Positions 23,119 to 34,929 are shown, counted from the first letter of the stretch. The stretch is DNA of 64,000 bases from Paralithodes platypus (GCA_032716605.1 CM064492.1:50859766-50923765); one strand, 5' to 3'. Made by a program: numbers and translations. Notes: generated by a model not told the origin, from the letters alone.

Positions 23119-24434
23119 TCATGTTGCCCGAGAATTATCCGCCGAACTAGAAACTATTGATGTTGTTTATGACTGATAGAAGCCTCTGTTGTTCTCTTTC
23201 AACAAATGTGTACAGATATGCACTAACTAATGTATTATATTGATAATCAAGCCCTGCTATTGCAGCACATTTTTTAAAACATATTTTGCAATGAAATGGC
23301 TCCAGTTATTTAAAAATGGCAACCCTTTACTAGACACTTTGCTCGTTTGCCCTCCCCACACTACCACCACCAACATAGAACAAGCAGGGTTATGTTTGGG
23401 CGTGGTAAGTAGATTTAATTACCGATGCAAAAGATTGATATGTCTGAAGTGCTATAAACAAAAACAAATCTCGAATTAGAGAGCGTGACAATTAATTAAA
23501 AATATAAATCCCAATATATATTTGCTCTAGGCCATCGTATAAACTCAAATACTTCAGGCAAATGTTTCAATACCAACTAGAAGTGATATTAGTCTGCAAA
23601 ATACACATGGACGAAAACACAAACAATTCGGGCCTTCAACCGTTATTAGTCTATTACAGCTTTGAGTGTATTTACTTGTCTTTAACTGTTATTTCATTGA
23701 TGCACTGGATATATCATTAAATTAGTATGACAAAAATTAGGTTACTTTATTCAGATTTGGAAACACCTCTCATAGTTAGAAGGTTAGACATGTGATGTCA
23801 ACCCTTTTGAAACCGAGGATGACTGTAATTTCAGCTAAAGCCAATTTATTGTATTCACCTTAACCCCTTCAATCAGACAACGATTTCTATATTTTCATTA
23901 ATGCTACTACCAAATTTTCTTGCTTAATTTAGGAAGGACCTCTAAGGATCAAGGGGTTATAACTGACTGGTCCTTCCTAAGTTGAGTAAAATCGTCCAAG
24001 GATTATGAAGGTTATATATCTCATATGCTGAGGAGAAAACCATTTATTACCAAGGCGCTTTTGAATGTTGCTTTCCAAGTTTATAAAAGGCAATCGGAGC
24101 ATGGCCATAAATAGCCACCAGCAACTCTTAAATCTTAATATTCATACAAAAGTAAGTTCAGACATTTACACTACAAACTTTTAATTCATGTTATAACAGT
24201 ATTTAAATTTCACTGTCCATAGAAGCTATAAGTCAAACAATCACTATGCTGGCATCTTATATACCCATGACTCACTTTTGAGTCATTTAAACCCGCAGTG
24301 ATGTATCGATTGCATTGCAACGAAGCCCAAACCTCGTACCACCGATGCACTCACATTTTCTGCTATGCCAAATATATTGAGTTGGATTTGTTATGTATTA
24401 GTATTAACCGCAAGCTTGTTAATTTCATATACCT
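23119..24434 (-). repeat. Right arm, segment B, of the giant inverted repeat
   Basis: Reverse complement of left-arm bases about 8460-9857: ATGTTGCCCGAGAATTATC (23122), TTGCCCTCCCCACACTACC (23346), GACAACGATTTCTATATTTT (23876), TCTGCTATGCCAAATATAT (24358). It ends exactly at the LTR target site ACCT (24431-24434). It lacks the SINE tail found in the left arm. Confidence 0.9.
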
Positions 24435-26248
24435 TGTGACGCTCACCGCTTCCCCCAGAACCGCATGGCTTCCTCGCTAGGACTCGCCAGGGCAGAGAAT
24501 ATAGCTACAGTCTACCTATTATTGTGTACTTTCCTTCTCGAGAAAGCTTGTGTTGCAGACAGTTCAGAACTGTTCTTTATTTTCGTCTGTCACAATCCTT
24601 TCTATTTTATTTAGTCAATTGAAAGTATTGTGTTAAGTAGTTGAATGATGGGAAGGCGAGCGGGAGAGAGAGAGAGAGACAAGGTGGTGTGACTTGGTAG
24701 TGAGTGCGGCGCGTGGCTGGCCCCCTTACATAGGCCTCGCGGGATTCGTTGCCTCCTGCCTAACACTGCCTACTACGCGGCTGCTTACTGGGCGACTGTC
24801 GCGCGCCCTCGTGCCATTCTTGCGAACTGGGACTCCAGCCAGGAGGTCCATGGGAATATCCTTGGCAGATCCTTCCCAGACAGCATACTCTAAGCATCTC
24901 CCTTGAACTGTCCCACACTCTTGTCTTAGAATCTTTCTCTCCTACTGCGTCTATCATTTCCACTACTTCCTCACCTTTTATTAATATCAATTCCCCTCTG
25001 GTTCTCTGCATCCACACCTTGAATTGGTGGCCAGACTGTATTATATGCTGGATCTCACATTTCTTATGTACTAGATTACGGTTGAAGATAGTCATTGTCT
25101 TTTTGGGAGATTGTATTGCTCAGACTGTCTCCATCAATCACTAATGTTTCTACAGGGTTAAATAATGCTAGACTAGGGATCAAGTACCTTGCTGTTGGTG
25201 TTTTCAATGTGTGTAGGCTACTTTTGAGCTACACGACACTACGGATTCTGTGGGTTACCTGGGTGGATGTTTTGTCTGTGTACCTTGGAGTTTAGACTGT
25301 GTAGTGCGTGAGGGCTGCTTGCCTAATCCACCCAACACTGTTCTAACTCTATTTGCTTTTACTTTTGAGGGTCGCCAGGAGGATACTCCGATACTTGTGA
25401 TCGAGAATCCTCAAGAGAGCACCCCTTCATATTAACGTAATCAGGCCGCACAGACCCAAGGTCCACACTAGGCTAGGAGCTGCCTTACTCCACCAGAATT
25501 CTGTACCTTTGCGCATCCCAGGTAGACTTTATTAACCCGGGTAGACATTAGCTGGATTAGATCATATACTCTTTTATGCATACCCATTATTTTTACACAA
25601 GCATTTTGAGGTCTAGGTTGCTGTAGAGAGACACAACCAGCATAGACCGGTTTTGTTAATAGGAGTACTACTTTTTCGTGGCGAGCATTATTACAGTTGC
25701 ACCGCTTATAATATTCTTGTGTCAAATAACATTATATGTCCAGCCTTTTTGTGTATTTAGCCTACACGTGCATTGTCCTGCCTCCTGCTATTTTGTGGTT
25801 CCATTTCCGATACGTTCTTCTTAGTAGCATCCGACATTATTCAGAAGATTCCTTGTTCGGTGCTTGAGGACTTTACAACACTTTCTTTCATAAAGGAGTG
25901 ACAGATATTATTGATTAAAGTAACGTTAAGTAAACCTTCTTCTTGTTTGCATTAGATCACTCTTGTGATTTAATTAAGTTAACTATCTATTCCTTGTGTA
26001 CCATAACTAAGCAACCATATGTTATAGGTAATAGGCTGTTTCAGAGAACATCAGCCTATAGTAGAAGCACATAGATACTGAGAGTTAAGATACCCCGCTA
26101 TCGCAGATATAACTCTGGAGGGTATATGTGTTCTTTGTTCGACGGGATTATATATCAGGGGTTGGATCTAGCGTTTCCGTTGTTGCATTTATGCCAGTCT
26201 AGTCCAATGTATAAGAGCCACTGATTTATACGAGACCCGATCGTAACA
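24435..26248 (+). mobile_element. Solo gypsy-type LTR (1814 bp)
   Basis: Starts TGTGACG and ends CGTAACA, a near-perfect inverted pair. It is flanked by ACCT at 24431-24434 and 26249-26252. The left arm of the giant repeat keeps the unoccupied site as a single AGGT at 8460-8463, which proves insertion. It shares CTCGCCAGGGCAGAGA near the start, TCGCCAGG...ACTTGTGATC around 25370, and the TAGCGTTTCCGTTGTTGCA / CTAGTCCA block near the end with the LTRs at 49582 and 56314. No internal genes remain, as expected after LTR-LTR recombination. Confidence 0.9.
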
Positions 26249-26445
26249 ACCTTTACTGTCTAACATAATTCTGGACTTTCTAACCCCCCAATAATGCAAA
26301 TAACGGAAAAATGTAGTTTTTCGATATTCTTCGTCTCACCCAATCACGTCCCTTCTATATTATATTGTTTGCAACGGATGCAATTCCATACACCTCCAGA
26401 CACTATAACATTTTGTCGCAGGACTAAGTTGACCAACTGTACATA
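26249..26445 (-). repeat. Right arm, segment C, of the giant inverted repeat
   Basis: TAACATAATTCTGGACTTTC (26263) to AAGTTGACCAACTGTACA (26426) pairs with left-arm 8229-8460. Homology ends at about 26445, the outer limit of the structure. Confidence 0.88.
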
Positions 26446-26563
26446 TAATGCTAACCAGTGTAAAGATTGTTTTTTCCTCGATTGTACGGACCAGGAAGGT
26501 AGTTTCCATACAAGGGATAAGGCTTATTCAGTAGGAGCTTATTAGGTTTATTTGTAAGGTTAA

Positions 26564-26738
26564 GGAGAGATGGGTCGCTTTTCTGATCCCCCTTCTTCCT
26601 CATGTTTAGCCCCATTAGTTTAAGATTTTAAGACGTTCGGCCTATTAGTTTGGCGACCTTAAGATCTTTCGATCCATTTCAGCATTAAGTCTTTTCATGG
26701 AGAAGGGGGTCCAAAAAAATCGCGACTATTCCTCCCTC
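26564..26738. mobile_element. Mini foldback of the TTAA MITE family (175 bp)
   Basis: The first 130 bases of the family run directly into its reversed end (AGAAGGGGGTCC...CTCCCTC), with TTAA at 26560-26563 and 26739-26742. It is a terminus-only palindromic derivative. Confidence 0.7.
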
Positions 26739-26864
26739 TTAAGGGGCACACTATCTCAAGAAGTGGGGAGCAGAAAGCAACGATAACACATGAGCTGAAA
26801 TAATGGAGGCCCCTCAGCGAATATTCTGGAATTATACGCTTTCCGGATCATACCCAGTTTATAA

Positions 26865-27186
26865 GGGGATCTGCTTAGTTTTTATGGACCCCCTTCTTCC
26901 TCATATTTAGCCCCATTAGTTTGTCGGTTTTAAAACCTTTCGTCCCATTTCTGTATTAATATCAAGACCTTTCGTGCCATTTAGGTGTCTATTTCTTCTG
27001 GCGAGCGATAGCGAGTCTGTAATTTTAAGCGATAAGGGCCTTCGGCCGGAAATTATTTCTATCGAAAAATTTACAAGTTCATCTAGGGAGTGTTTTTAAA
27101 CTTGATGAAGGTCTAGCGAGGAAACTAAACAAATATATTAATATATAGATCCCCCCCCCCAAAAAAAAAAAAAATAAAATGTCCCC
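26865..27186 (+). mobile_element. TTAA MITE family, copy
   Basis: Landmarks in order: TAGCCCCATTAGTTTG, CCTTTCGTGCCATTTAGG, GGCGAGCGATAGCGAG, GGGCCTTCGGCCGG, TCTATCGAAAAATTT, CTTGATGAAGGTCTAGC. TTAA at 27187-27190; the left flank is a decayed TTAT. Confidence 0.85.
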
Positions 27187-28007
27187 TTAAGACGCAGAGG
27201 GGAGACTAAAGAATTTATATGAATTTCAAAACTGAATCTTCAATCAAAATTAAGTAATGACCTTAGCATACACTATGGCTATTACTTTGAACTATTTTGC
27301 AATATCTGTTTTGTATCTGCTTGGCCTTCAGTCAGAAACGCTATCTTAAGTGTTGGGGGATGTATGGAAAGGTAAATGAAGTGTAGAAAGGAAACTATAA
27401 AATAAATATATTTATATCAAACATATTTACAGTATGTATGTATGTATATACTCAGGCACATACCTCATTGCTGGGGGAGGCCGACTCGAGACAGAGACCG
27501 ACCGAACAGAAACCTTTCAAGTTCCAATTTGTAGGGTCCAGGACCACTTTCGCGTTCCCTCACCCCTTTCTCTGTCTCGTTGAGTAAGATAATTTTACAA
27601 GGAGAGGGGGATTCCTAGCCTGCCTCCAGAAGTTAGAGTAGGACAGTAAAAGTGACAGACAGAATAAATAAATACATCAATAAGCACGAGGGTATACTGT
27701 ATATGTTCCGGTATGTATGTATATACTCTGGCACCTTCCCCAGTGTTCCTATTCTTAATAAATACATAGATAAGCACGAGGGTATACTGTATATGTTCCG
27801 GAATGTATGTATATACTCTGGCACCTTCCCCAGTGTTCTTATTCTTATTTGATTTGTTTATTTTTTAATGGGGGTGGCCGACTCGAGACAGAGCCCGAAC
27901 AGGGACATCACAACACACCAGAAAAACAAAACTATACAAAACAAAAAATCTCACACACATCTAGGTCGCCCAGGAGAAATACCTAGGGACCTACTTTATA
28001 TGTATAG
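27187..28007. other. Non-coding interval with a 105-bp tandem duplication
   Basis: A unit of about 105 bp containing AGCACGAGGGTATACTGTAT and CTGGCACCTTCCCCAGTGTT occurs twice (27660-27850). GGCCGACTCGAGACAGAG occurs at 27480 and 27877. No gene seen. Confidence 0.7.
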
Positions 28008-29909
28008 TGTTACGTCCTGGGATATATAAACACTGGGCTCTTTCTATTGGACTAGGTATGCGGCAACAAGCAACAACGGAAAACGCTAGATCCAACCCTT
28101 ATCTATAAACCCAGGCAACAAACCACCCTAAACCGTCAAGAGTCCTGCCTGGACAACAAGGTATCCTATGACTCGGTTACAGGGTGCACGCACTATAGAC
28201 TGCTGATAGTCAAGCAGGCTATATAAAAGATCACACAATTAAGTTGACTTAAAGCTTCAAGGAAAAGATACATAACGGAATTAAATTGCAGAAACAATTT
28301 AATAACAAACTAGAAGAAAGTACATTTAACGTTACGTTAATTAATACAAAATTAATCACCCCTGCGTGAAAGAAGGTGAAAGCAAACCGTCCTCAAAACA
28401 TCGTACAGGTAGACAAGATGCGGGTTTCTAAACTGCATGCGGCTACTGTAGGATCTGATGCTTAGCAAAGAAAGTACGTTACGGATTTTAGAGAACTCTT
28501 AACTCATAAGCAGGAATAAATACTAGTGATAGGCCATACAGTGTATAATGGCATAGGTATAATTAAATAAAGGCAGCAACTCGCAACATAACCACATACA
28601 GGTGTGCTTCTCACTCTTAGTCAGGCAAGCCTGCTCGGACAGAGTCTCTAAGCCACACCCTGACTCACAATGCTCACAAAAACGGTAAACTGTGGCACAA
28701 TAACAAGCATACAGAGATAATAAACCCCTAGCTGTTAATCTGCCAGGTGGCAGAGGTTTAGCCGGAAGGATATAGGCTTCGGATACCCGGGCTGAGCCAC
28801 CTGCTCTAGCCTAGGGACGTTCCCAAGTCTGTGCGCCAAATTACTCTAATTGAAAGGGTGCTCTCTTGAGAGACTCAGATCGCAAGTATCTGACTCTCTC
28901 CTGGCGACCCTAAAACAAAAGCAAGACGTGCTAGCGCAGTGCTGAGTGGACTAGGCAAGGGCCCTCACACAACATAACACTAGACACACAGGGACACAGA
29001 CAAGAAAATGCCCCCAGACTCCCACGGGTATCCTAGTAAAGTCGTGCAGGTCCACAGGACTCGCACCAGCAGACTTTACTTAAAGGATCGCAAAAAGCCT
29101 CCCCTCCGGTCTAGCCCCTGCTAACCTGACACAAGAACACCCTAGCAAGCATGAAACCACCAAATGTGAGACAACAAAAAAGCTTCCTAGGTCTCATTAC
29201 CAATTACGTCTCTGCATAAGGCCCAAAATCCTATCTAGTTATCTGAGAGCTCGTCGTTAATACAATAATAGATATAAGGTCTATCAAGGGGGTGGGATAA
29301 TTAAATAGATTGGTGAAGTAGTGGAAGGAAGGTATACAAAGTAAGAGAGAAAGTTTCTAAGTGGGGTTGAGAGGGATAGATATCAAGGGGGTCCGAAGGG
29401 TACGACAGTGAGGTGAGCTCTGAGTCTTGAATCTGTCTGGACCCCGCCCTAGGCATGCAGAATACATCCCAGGCTTGGCAACACTCAACACAGTTGCCGG
29501 GTCAAAATCGTCTACCCCGTGCGTGAGTCGAAACTAAGCCTAACGTTGCAATCAAATGCATATGGCAACATCAGGCTCGTCCCAAGCTGGACTCTCCGCG
29601 CGAAGCAACGTCCCCCAGCCGGTCTCTCTCTCCCGCTCGTCTCCTCCCACTCTCACTAGACTTACATCTTATATATTATAATGAAACAATCAACTATCGA
29701 GAATAAAATATACTAAGATGCGTTGGTTAAGAATAAGGGCAGCTACAAGCTGTGAAACAACATAAGAATATCCCAGACATTAGTTACATTGTCGTAGGAT
29801 ATATACTAAGGAAAAGCCGGCCGACCGGCTGCCACAAGCCGGTTTCTAAACGGCTGGGCAGCCGACGCGCACGCATGCCCGCACGTGGCTACTATGCAGA
29901 AGCGTCACA
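28008..29909 (-). mobile_element. Solo gypsy-type LTR, antisense (1902 bp)
   Basis: On the minus strand it begins TGTGACGCTTC and ends CCCAGGACGTAACA. It is flanked by perfect ATAG duplications at 28004-28007 and 29910-29913. The inner 3' block (TTGGATCTAGCG...CCGTTGTTGC...CTAGTCCAA, reversed at 28035-28100) is shared with the other LTRs. No coding region is left. Confidence 0.9.
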
Positions 29910-30000
29910 ATAGGTACAAAATGTCTGCCGTTGATCGAGTTCCAGTTTACTAAAGGGCCAGTTTCCGGGGAAAAAACGTTCCTATCAGCCACCACCTTAA

Positions 30001-30364
30001 GGGGAGATAGGTCGTTTTTCTGGTCCCCCTTCTCCCCCATGTTTAGACCCATTAGTTTTAAGATTTTAAGACGTTCGGCCCATTAATTTGACAATTTTTA
30101 AGACCTTTCGCCTCATTTCATTGTGAATATTAAGACTTTTCGTGTCATTTATGTGTCGATTCTTTCCTGGCGAGCGACAGCAAGCCTGTAATTTAAGAGG
30201 AACAGGCCTTTGGCCGGGACATTTTTCTATCGAAAAATGTACACATTTATCTTGAAGGAGGGTCTTAGGCGGGTGTTTTTATAAATTTGATACAGGTCTA
30301 GGGAGGAAACCAAACACAAATAATAAGTTACACAAATAAGCAAAGAAATGCGCCCGCCCCCACC
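30001..30364 (+). mobile_element. TTAA MITE family, copy with intact TSD
   Basis: GGGGAGATAGGTCG at the start, GCCCGCCCCCACC at the end, TTAA at 29997-30000 and 30365-30368. It contains GGCGAGCGACAGCAAGCC, GGCCTTTGGCCGGG and the CATTTTTCTATCGAAAAATG palindrome. Confidence 0.9.
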
Positions 30365-30475
30365 TTAACTTCGCGAACCCCTTCCAGAAAATCTCAACCC
30401 TTTTTCTCGCCAACTTTCTCCTCTCCCAGGCGACCTGCTGAGCCCTCCCTCCCTGATACATTCTGACGCATTTCT

Positions 30476-31068
30476 TAACCCCTTCTGTACCGGATATGTC
30501 TTTTTACTTTTATTCGAGCTATATTAGACGATTTTATACAGCTTTGGAGAGACCTGTTGGAATTGAAAGGGAAAAGACTATCTTAATTAAGCCTCTGACT
30601 TCCTAATCTGAATTATTGAATTGAATTGAATTGAAAATATTTCGACCATTTTGTGAAGTGTAATCCCTACTGTACCGGAGACGTCTTTTTAATTGTATTC
30701 TAGCTATGTTTAGACGATTGTGTGCAGTTTAAGAAGGATATGTGATAGCACCAAGGGTTTAGTGAGATAGTTCGAAGTCTATTAATTGCTGGAGGCCTTT
30801 TTAAAACTGAATAAAAACGTCTAATAGTAGCCATAATAATGTTAAAAGGAAGCTACTGATACTAAAAGGAATAAGATTCGTTTTCCTAACTCCTTCATCT
30901 GCTCAATTGATTAGGCTTACAGCAGATTATTTTGACCATCATTAGGCGATTTTATGCAGCTTAGGAAGGACCTCTAAGAATCTAAGGGGTCAACAAAGCC
31001 AACTCAAGCATGCCTCTGATTCCCACAGATCCTTCCTAAGCTGTATAAAATCGTCTATTGATAGCCAG
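30476..31068. repeat. Degenerate copies of the GTTAACCCC MITE family
   Basis: TTAACCCCTTCTGTACCGG (30476) with TATTAGACGATTTTATACAG (30513); a second half-copy at 30660-30830; and a more complete unit at 30932-31068 ending TAAAATCGTCTATTGATAG. TGAATTGAATTGAATTG is a small tandem at 30615-30632. Confidence 0.65.
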
Positions 31069-31102
31069 ACACATGCGTATCGTATCAATTGTACGTGTGA
31101 CA

Positions 31103-31319
31103 GTTAACCCTCTGAAGTTCGATGACACACATCTTCTCTGTGTTCTGGCTATTATTAGACGATTTTATTCAGATTGGGAAATGTGTATGGAAGTCAAAGG
31201 GTTAATTGAGATAGTCTTTACCCTTTCAATTCCCACAGATCCTTCCTCAGTTGTATACAATCGTATAATGATAGCCAGAACAAACTGCTAAAACGCATCA
31301 TAATCCTTAAGGGGTTAAC
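31103..31319. mobile_element. GTTAACCCC MITE family, near-complete copy (217 bp)
   Basis: Starts GTTAACCCTCTGAAGTTC and ends CCTTAAGGGGTTAAC. Inner arms: GGCTATTATTAGACGATTT against CAATCGTATAATGATAGCC. No ORF. This reads as the ordinary, unexpanded form of the neighbouring element. Confidence 0.8.
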
Positions 31320-31324
31320 CTGTA

Positions 31325-32375
31325 GAGTTTATTCGGGCTATTATATGATAGTCAGAGGTTAATTGAAATAGTCTTTACCCTATTAATTCCCACAGATAGT
31401 CAGAGGTTTAATTTAAATAGTGTTTACCCTATTAATTCCCACAGGTAGTCAAAGGGTTAATTGAAACTGTCTTACCCTATTAATTCCTACAGAGTCAGAG
31501 GGTTAATTGAAACAGTCTTTACCCTATTAATTCCTACAGATAGTCAGAGGTTTAATTGAAACAGTCTTACCTATTAATTCCTACAGATAGTCAGAGGGTT
31601 AATTGAAAGTTTTTACCCTATTCATTCCTACAGATAGTCAGAGGGTTAATTGAAACAGTCTTACCTATTAATTCCTACAGATAGTCAGAGGTTAAATTGA
31701 AACAGTCTTACCTATTAATTCCTAAAGATAGTCAGAGGGTTAATTGAAACAGTCTTTACCCTATTAATTCCTACAGATAGTCAGAGGGTTAATTGAAACA
31801 GTCTTACCTATTAATTCCTACAGATAGTCAGAGGTTAAATTGAAACAGTCTTACCTATTAATTCCTAAAGATAGTCAGAGGGTTAATTGAAACAGTCTTT
31901 ACCCTATTAATTCCTAAAGATAGTCAGAGGCTTAATTGAAACAGTCTTACCTATTAATTCCTAAAGATAGTCAGAGGGTTAATTGAAACAGTCTTTACCC
32001 TATTAATTCCTACAGATAGTCAGAGGTTTAATTGAAACAGTCTTTACCCTATTAATTCCTACAGATAGTCAGAGGCTTAATTGAAACAGTCTTTACCCTA
32101 TTAATTCCTACAGATAGTCAGAGGTTTAATTGAAACAGTCTTACCTATTAATTCCTAAAGATAGTCAGAGGGTTAATTGAAACAGTCTTTGCCCCATTAA
32201 TTCCTACAGATAGTCAGACGGTTAATTGAAACAGTCTTTACCCTATTAAATCCCAGAGATAGTCAGAGGATTAATTGACACAGTCTTTACCCTTTCAATG
32301 TCCACAGATCCTTCTCAAACTGTGTAAAATCGTCTAATTATATCCAGAATTAACTATCAAATCGCGTCATGATCG
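31325..32375. mobile_element. GTTAACCCC MITE with internal minisatellite expansion
   Basis: Remnant termini (CGGGCTATTATATGATAG at 31334; AAATCGTCTAATTATATCC at 32327, then ATCGCGTCATGATCG) enclose about 930 bp built from roughly twenty 45-49 bp units: AGATAGTCAGAGGGTTAATT, then GAAACAGTCTTTACCCTATT, then AATTCCTAC. The unit is the central part of the normal MITE (AGTCAAAGGGTTAATTGAGA...CAATTCCCACAGAT at 31191-31240) multiplied in tandem. Some units have lost 3-4 bases. Confidence 0.88.
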
Positions 32376-32435
32376 TAAAGTGGACTGATCATTACCAATA
32401 TACCTAAAATGAGTAAATGACTACAAATACTTTAA

Positions 32436-32798
32436 GGGGAGAGGGCGCATTTATTGGCTTATATGTATATGTTTTAAGTATTTCTGTAGTTTTCTCCCTA
32501 GACCTCCATCAAGGTTTTAAAAAAACCCAAGAACCCCCTCCATGATAAATTTGTAAAATTTTTGATAGAAAAATTTTCCGTCCAGAGGCTGGCTACAACT
32601 ATATTACAGGCTTGCTATCGCTCTCCAGGAAAAAATCGACACCTAACTTGTATGAAAGGTCTTAATATTTACAAAGAAATGGGGTGAAAGGTCTTAAAAT
32701 CGCCAAACTAATGGGTCGAACGTATTAAAATCGGAAAACTAATGGGGCTACAGATGAGTGAGAGAGTGGACCAGAAAAGCCAACCTCCCCCCCCCCCA
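32436..32798 (-). mobile_element. TTAA MITE family, copy
   Basis: TTAA at 32432-32435 and 32799-32802. Reversed landmarks: CTCCCTAGACCTCCATCAAG, GCTTGCTATCGCTCTCCAGG, ATCGACACCTAA, ACTAATGGGGCTA. Ends in a C-run. Confidence 0.88.
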
Positions 32799-32925
32799 TT
32801 AAGTATGTGCCTTTTGATAACTCTTATATAAAGCCCTATTATGTGCATGTAATCTCTCCTCCCTGGCAGCCCTTTCTCCTGATAAAGTTTCAAGTATTTC
32901 TTAAGGGGCTAGTGCTCGTTTGTTG

Positions 32926-32955
32926 GTATATATATATATATATATATATATATAC

Positions 32956-33003
<48 letters not shown>
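32926..33003. repeat. (TA)n microsatellite
   Basis: TA run with small interruptions. It adjoins the SINE-like units. Confidence 0.95.
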
Positions 33004-33004
<1 letters not shown>

Positions 33005-33662
33005 AGTATATATCACAAATACACGTGAGCCACTAAATGTTTCTAATCTCTCAGTGGGGTTCGTACCGCCGACCGTCAGGACGATAGCCGACGCTTTAAT
33101 CAACTAAACCACAACAGTAAAAGACACTCAACCCTCTATCCTATTTATGTTAGGGAGAAGGGAAACCCACTAGGCGAATATATTTCACTTCATACCTAGT
33201 CGTAGGATCCATATTCCAGAATACCATACAAGGATTTCTGAGTGTCCCGACGCAACTCGGGCCGAAATTGATTTCATTTAATTCTAACCCACCAAGCATG
33301 AGAGTTACAAATATTGAGTATATATCACAAATACACGTGAGCCACTAAATGTTTCTAATCTCTCAGTGGGGTTCGAACCGCCGACCGTCAGGACGATAGC
33401 CGACGTGGTGGGTTAGAATTAAATGAAATCAATTTCGGCCCGAGTTGCGTCGGGACACTCAGAAATCCTTGTATGGTATTCTGGAATATGGATCCTACGA
33501 CTAGGTATGAATTGAAATATATTCGCCTAGTGGGTTTCCCTTCTCCCTAACATAAATAGGATAGAGGGGTGAGTGTCTTTTACTGCCGTGGTGTAGTTGA
33601 TTAAAGCGTCGGCTATCGTCCTGACGGTCGGCTGTTCGAACCCCACTGAGAGATTAGAAACA
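33004..33662. repeat. Inverted pair of tRNA-related SINE-like units plus a partial third
   Basis: Unit 1 (about 33004-33300) lies on the minus strand, a truncated head repeats at 33313-33405, and unit 3 (33406-33662) lies on the plus strand. In unit 3, TGGTGTAGTTGATTAAAGC (33589) looks like an A box and GCTGTTCGAACCCC (33631) a B box, with TCGGCTATCGTCCTGACGG between them. About 180 bp before the A box (GGGTTAGAATTAAATGAAAT, CGGCCCGAGTTGCGTCGGGA) is shared by units 1 and 3, so the repeat is larger than the tRNA-like part. Head sequence after the B box continues GAGAGATTAGAAACATTTAG. No tRNA cloverleaf or intact anticodon arm is claimed. Confidence 0.75.
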
Positions 33663-33703
33663 TATATATACATGTATATAATTATATGTATATATGTATA
33701 TAA

Positions 33704-33755
<52 letters not shown>

Positions 33756-33757
33756 TT
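33663..33757. repeat. (TA)n-rich microsatellite
   Basis: TATATACATGTATATAATTA repeats passing into pure TA. It truncates the MITE that follows. Confidence 0.9.
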
Positions 33758-34027
33758 ATAATCACCTAGACCCCCTTCCAGGATAAATATGTACATTTTT
33801 CGGTAGAAAAATGTCCCGGCCAAAGACCGACTCCTAATATTACAACCTCGTTATCGCTCGCCATGAAAAATTGACACTTAAATGGCACGAAAGGTCTAAA
33901 TATTGACAAAGAAATGGGGGAAACGTCTAAAATCGCCAAACTAATGGAACGAATTTTTTTTAGATTTCAAAACTAATGGGGCTAAACACGAGGGGGAAGG
34001 GGTCCATAAAAAGCGACTACCTCCCCC
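33758..34027 (-). mobile_element. TTAA MITE family, copy truncated by TA repeat
   Basis: ACCTAGACCCCCTTCCAGG, TTTTTCGGTAGAAAAATG, CGTTATCGCTCGCC, ACTAATGGGGCTAAACACGA in order. One terminus is replaced by the TA array. Confidence 0.8.
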
Positions 34028-34059
34028 ATAAGTAAACCTTCCCCAGCTCCTCCACCTGC

Positions 34060-34270
34060 AGGAATTATTAACTTTGTTATTATTAGTAGTAGGCTAGTAT
34101 TGTTATTATTATTATTTTTGTTATTATCAGTAATATTATTATTATTTTTATAATTATTGATATTAATATAATTATTACTATTACTATTATAATAATTATT
34201 AATACTATCATTATTGATAATATTAATATAATTGATATTATTATACTTATACTAATTATAATAATGATTA

Positions 34271-34311
<41 letters not shown>

Positions 34312-34320
34312 GTTTCCTAC
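34060..34320. repeat. (ATT)n-rich tract
   Basis: Degenerate TTATTA/AATAAT repeats, pure (ATT)n at about 34270-34312. Confidence 0.9.
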
Positions 34321-34555
34321 ATTATTTTTGTGATATTTTTTTGAGGTAAGAGCGTATTGAAAAAAATAAGTGAATGAGTGTCCTACGATATTTTAATTTG
34401 GCGAGTTTTAGCTTTCTTCCCGATGAATTCTGAAGTATTTTTAAAGTTTGCATTAATTATGTGTCATTTTTCTATCGGGTAGGAGCACATTGAAACAGAT
34501 ACGTGGATGAGTGTTCTACGATATTTGAAACTGCAGAACATTAATTTGTAGTTAA

Positions 34556-34929
34556 GGGGGGTCACTTTTTTTTTTTATCTTTCTCTCCTTTTCTTTCTTT
34601 CTGTTTTTTATCCATTTGGCCCCATTCAGCCAACTGTTTTAGGACGTTAATCCCCATCCAGGTGTCGATTTCTTCGTGGCGAACGATAGCGAGCCAGCAT
34701 TGTATGGAGAAATCCGGCTTCACCGAAGACATTTTTCTATCGAAAAATGTACAAATTTAGCTTGCTGTATGACAAAAAAAAAATTATATGCTGGCTCGCT
34801 ACCACTCGCCAGGAAAATATTGACACCTGGATGGGGGTAAACGTCTTAAAACAGTAGGCTGAATGGGGCAGAATGTATACAAGCCAAAGAGAGAGGGAGA
34901 GAAAGAGAAAGAAAGCGAGGTGGGCTCCC
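34556..34929. mobile_element. Palindromic relative of the TTAA MITE (374 bp foldback)
   Basis: TTAA at 34552-34555 and 34930-34933. The two halves are reverse complements for about 170 bp: TTGGCCCCATTCAGCCAACT against GTAGGCTGAATGGGGCAGAA, and CGTGGCGAACGATAGCGAGC against GCTCGCTACCACTCGCCAGG. The centre keeps CATTTTTCTATCGAAAAATG. It is a full foldback version of the family. Confidence 0.88.

Noticed and set aside
33631..33645. B-box GGCTGTTCGAACCCC as part of a functional tRNA gene
   Set aside because: No acceptor or anticodon stem can be closed, and the same sequence is repeated in inverted copies, so it is SINE-like. The GGGTTCGAACCC at 16610 also lacks any cloverleaf context.
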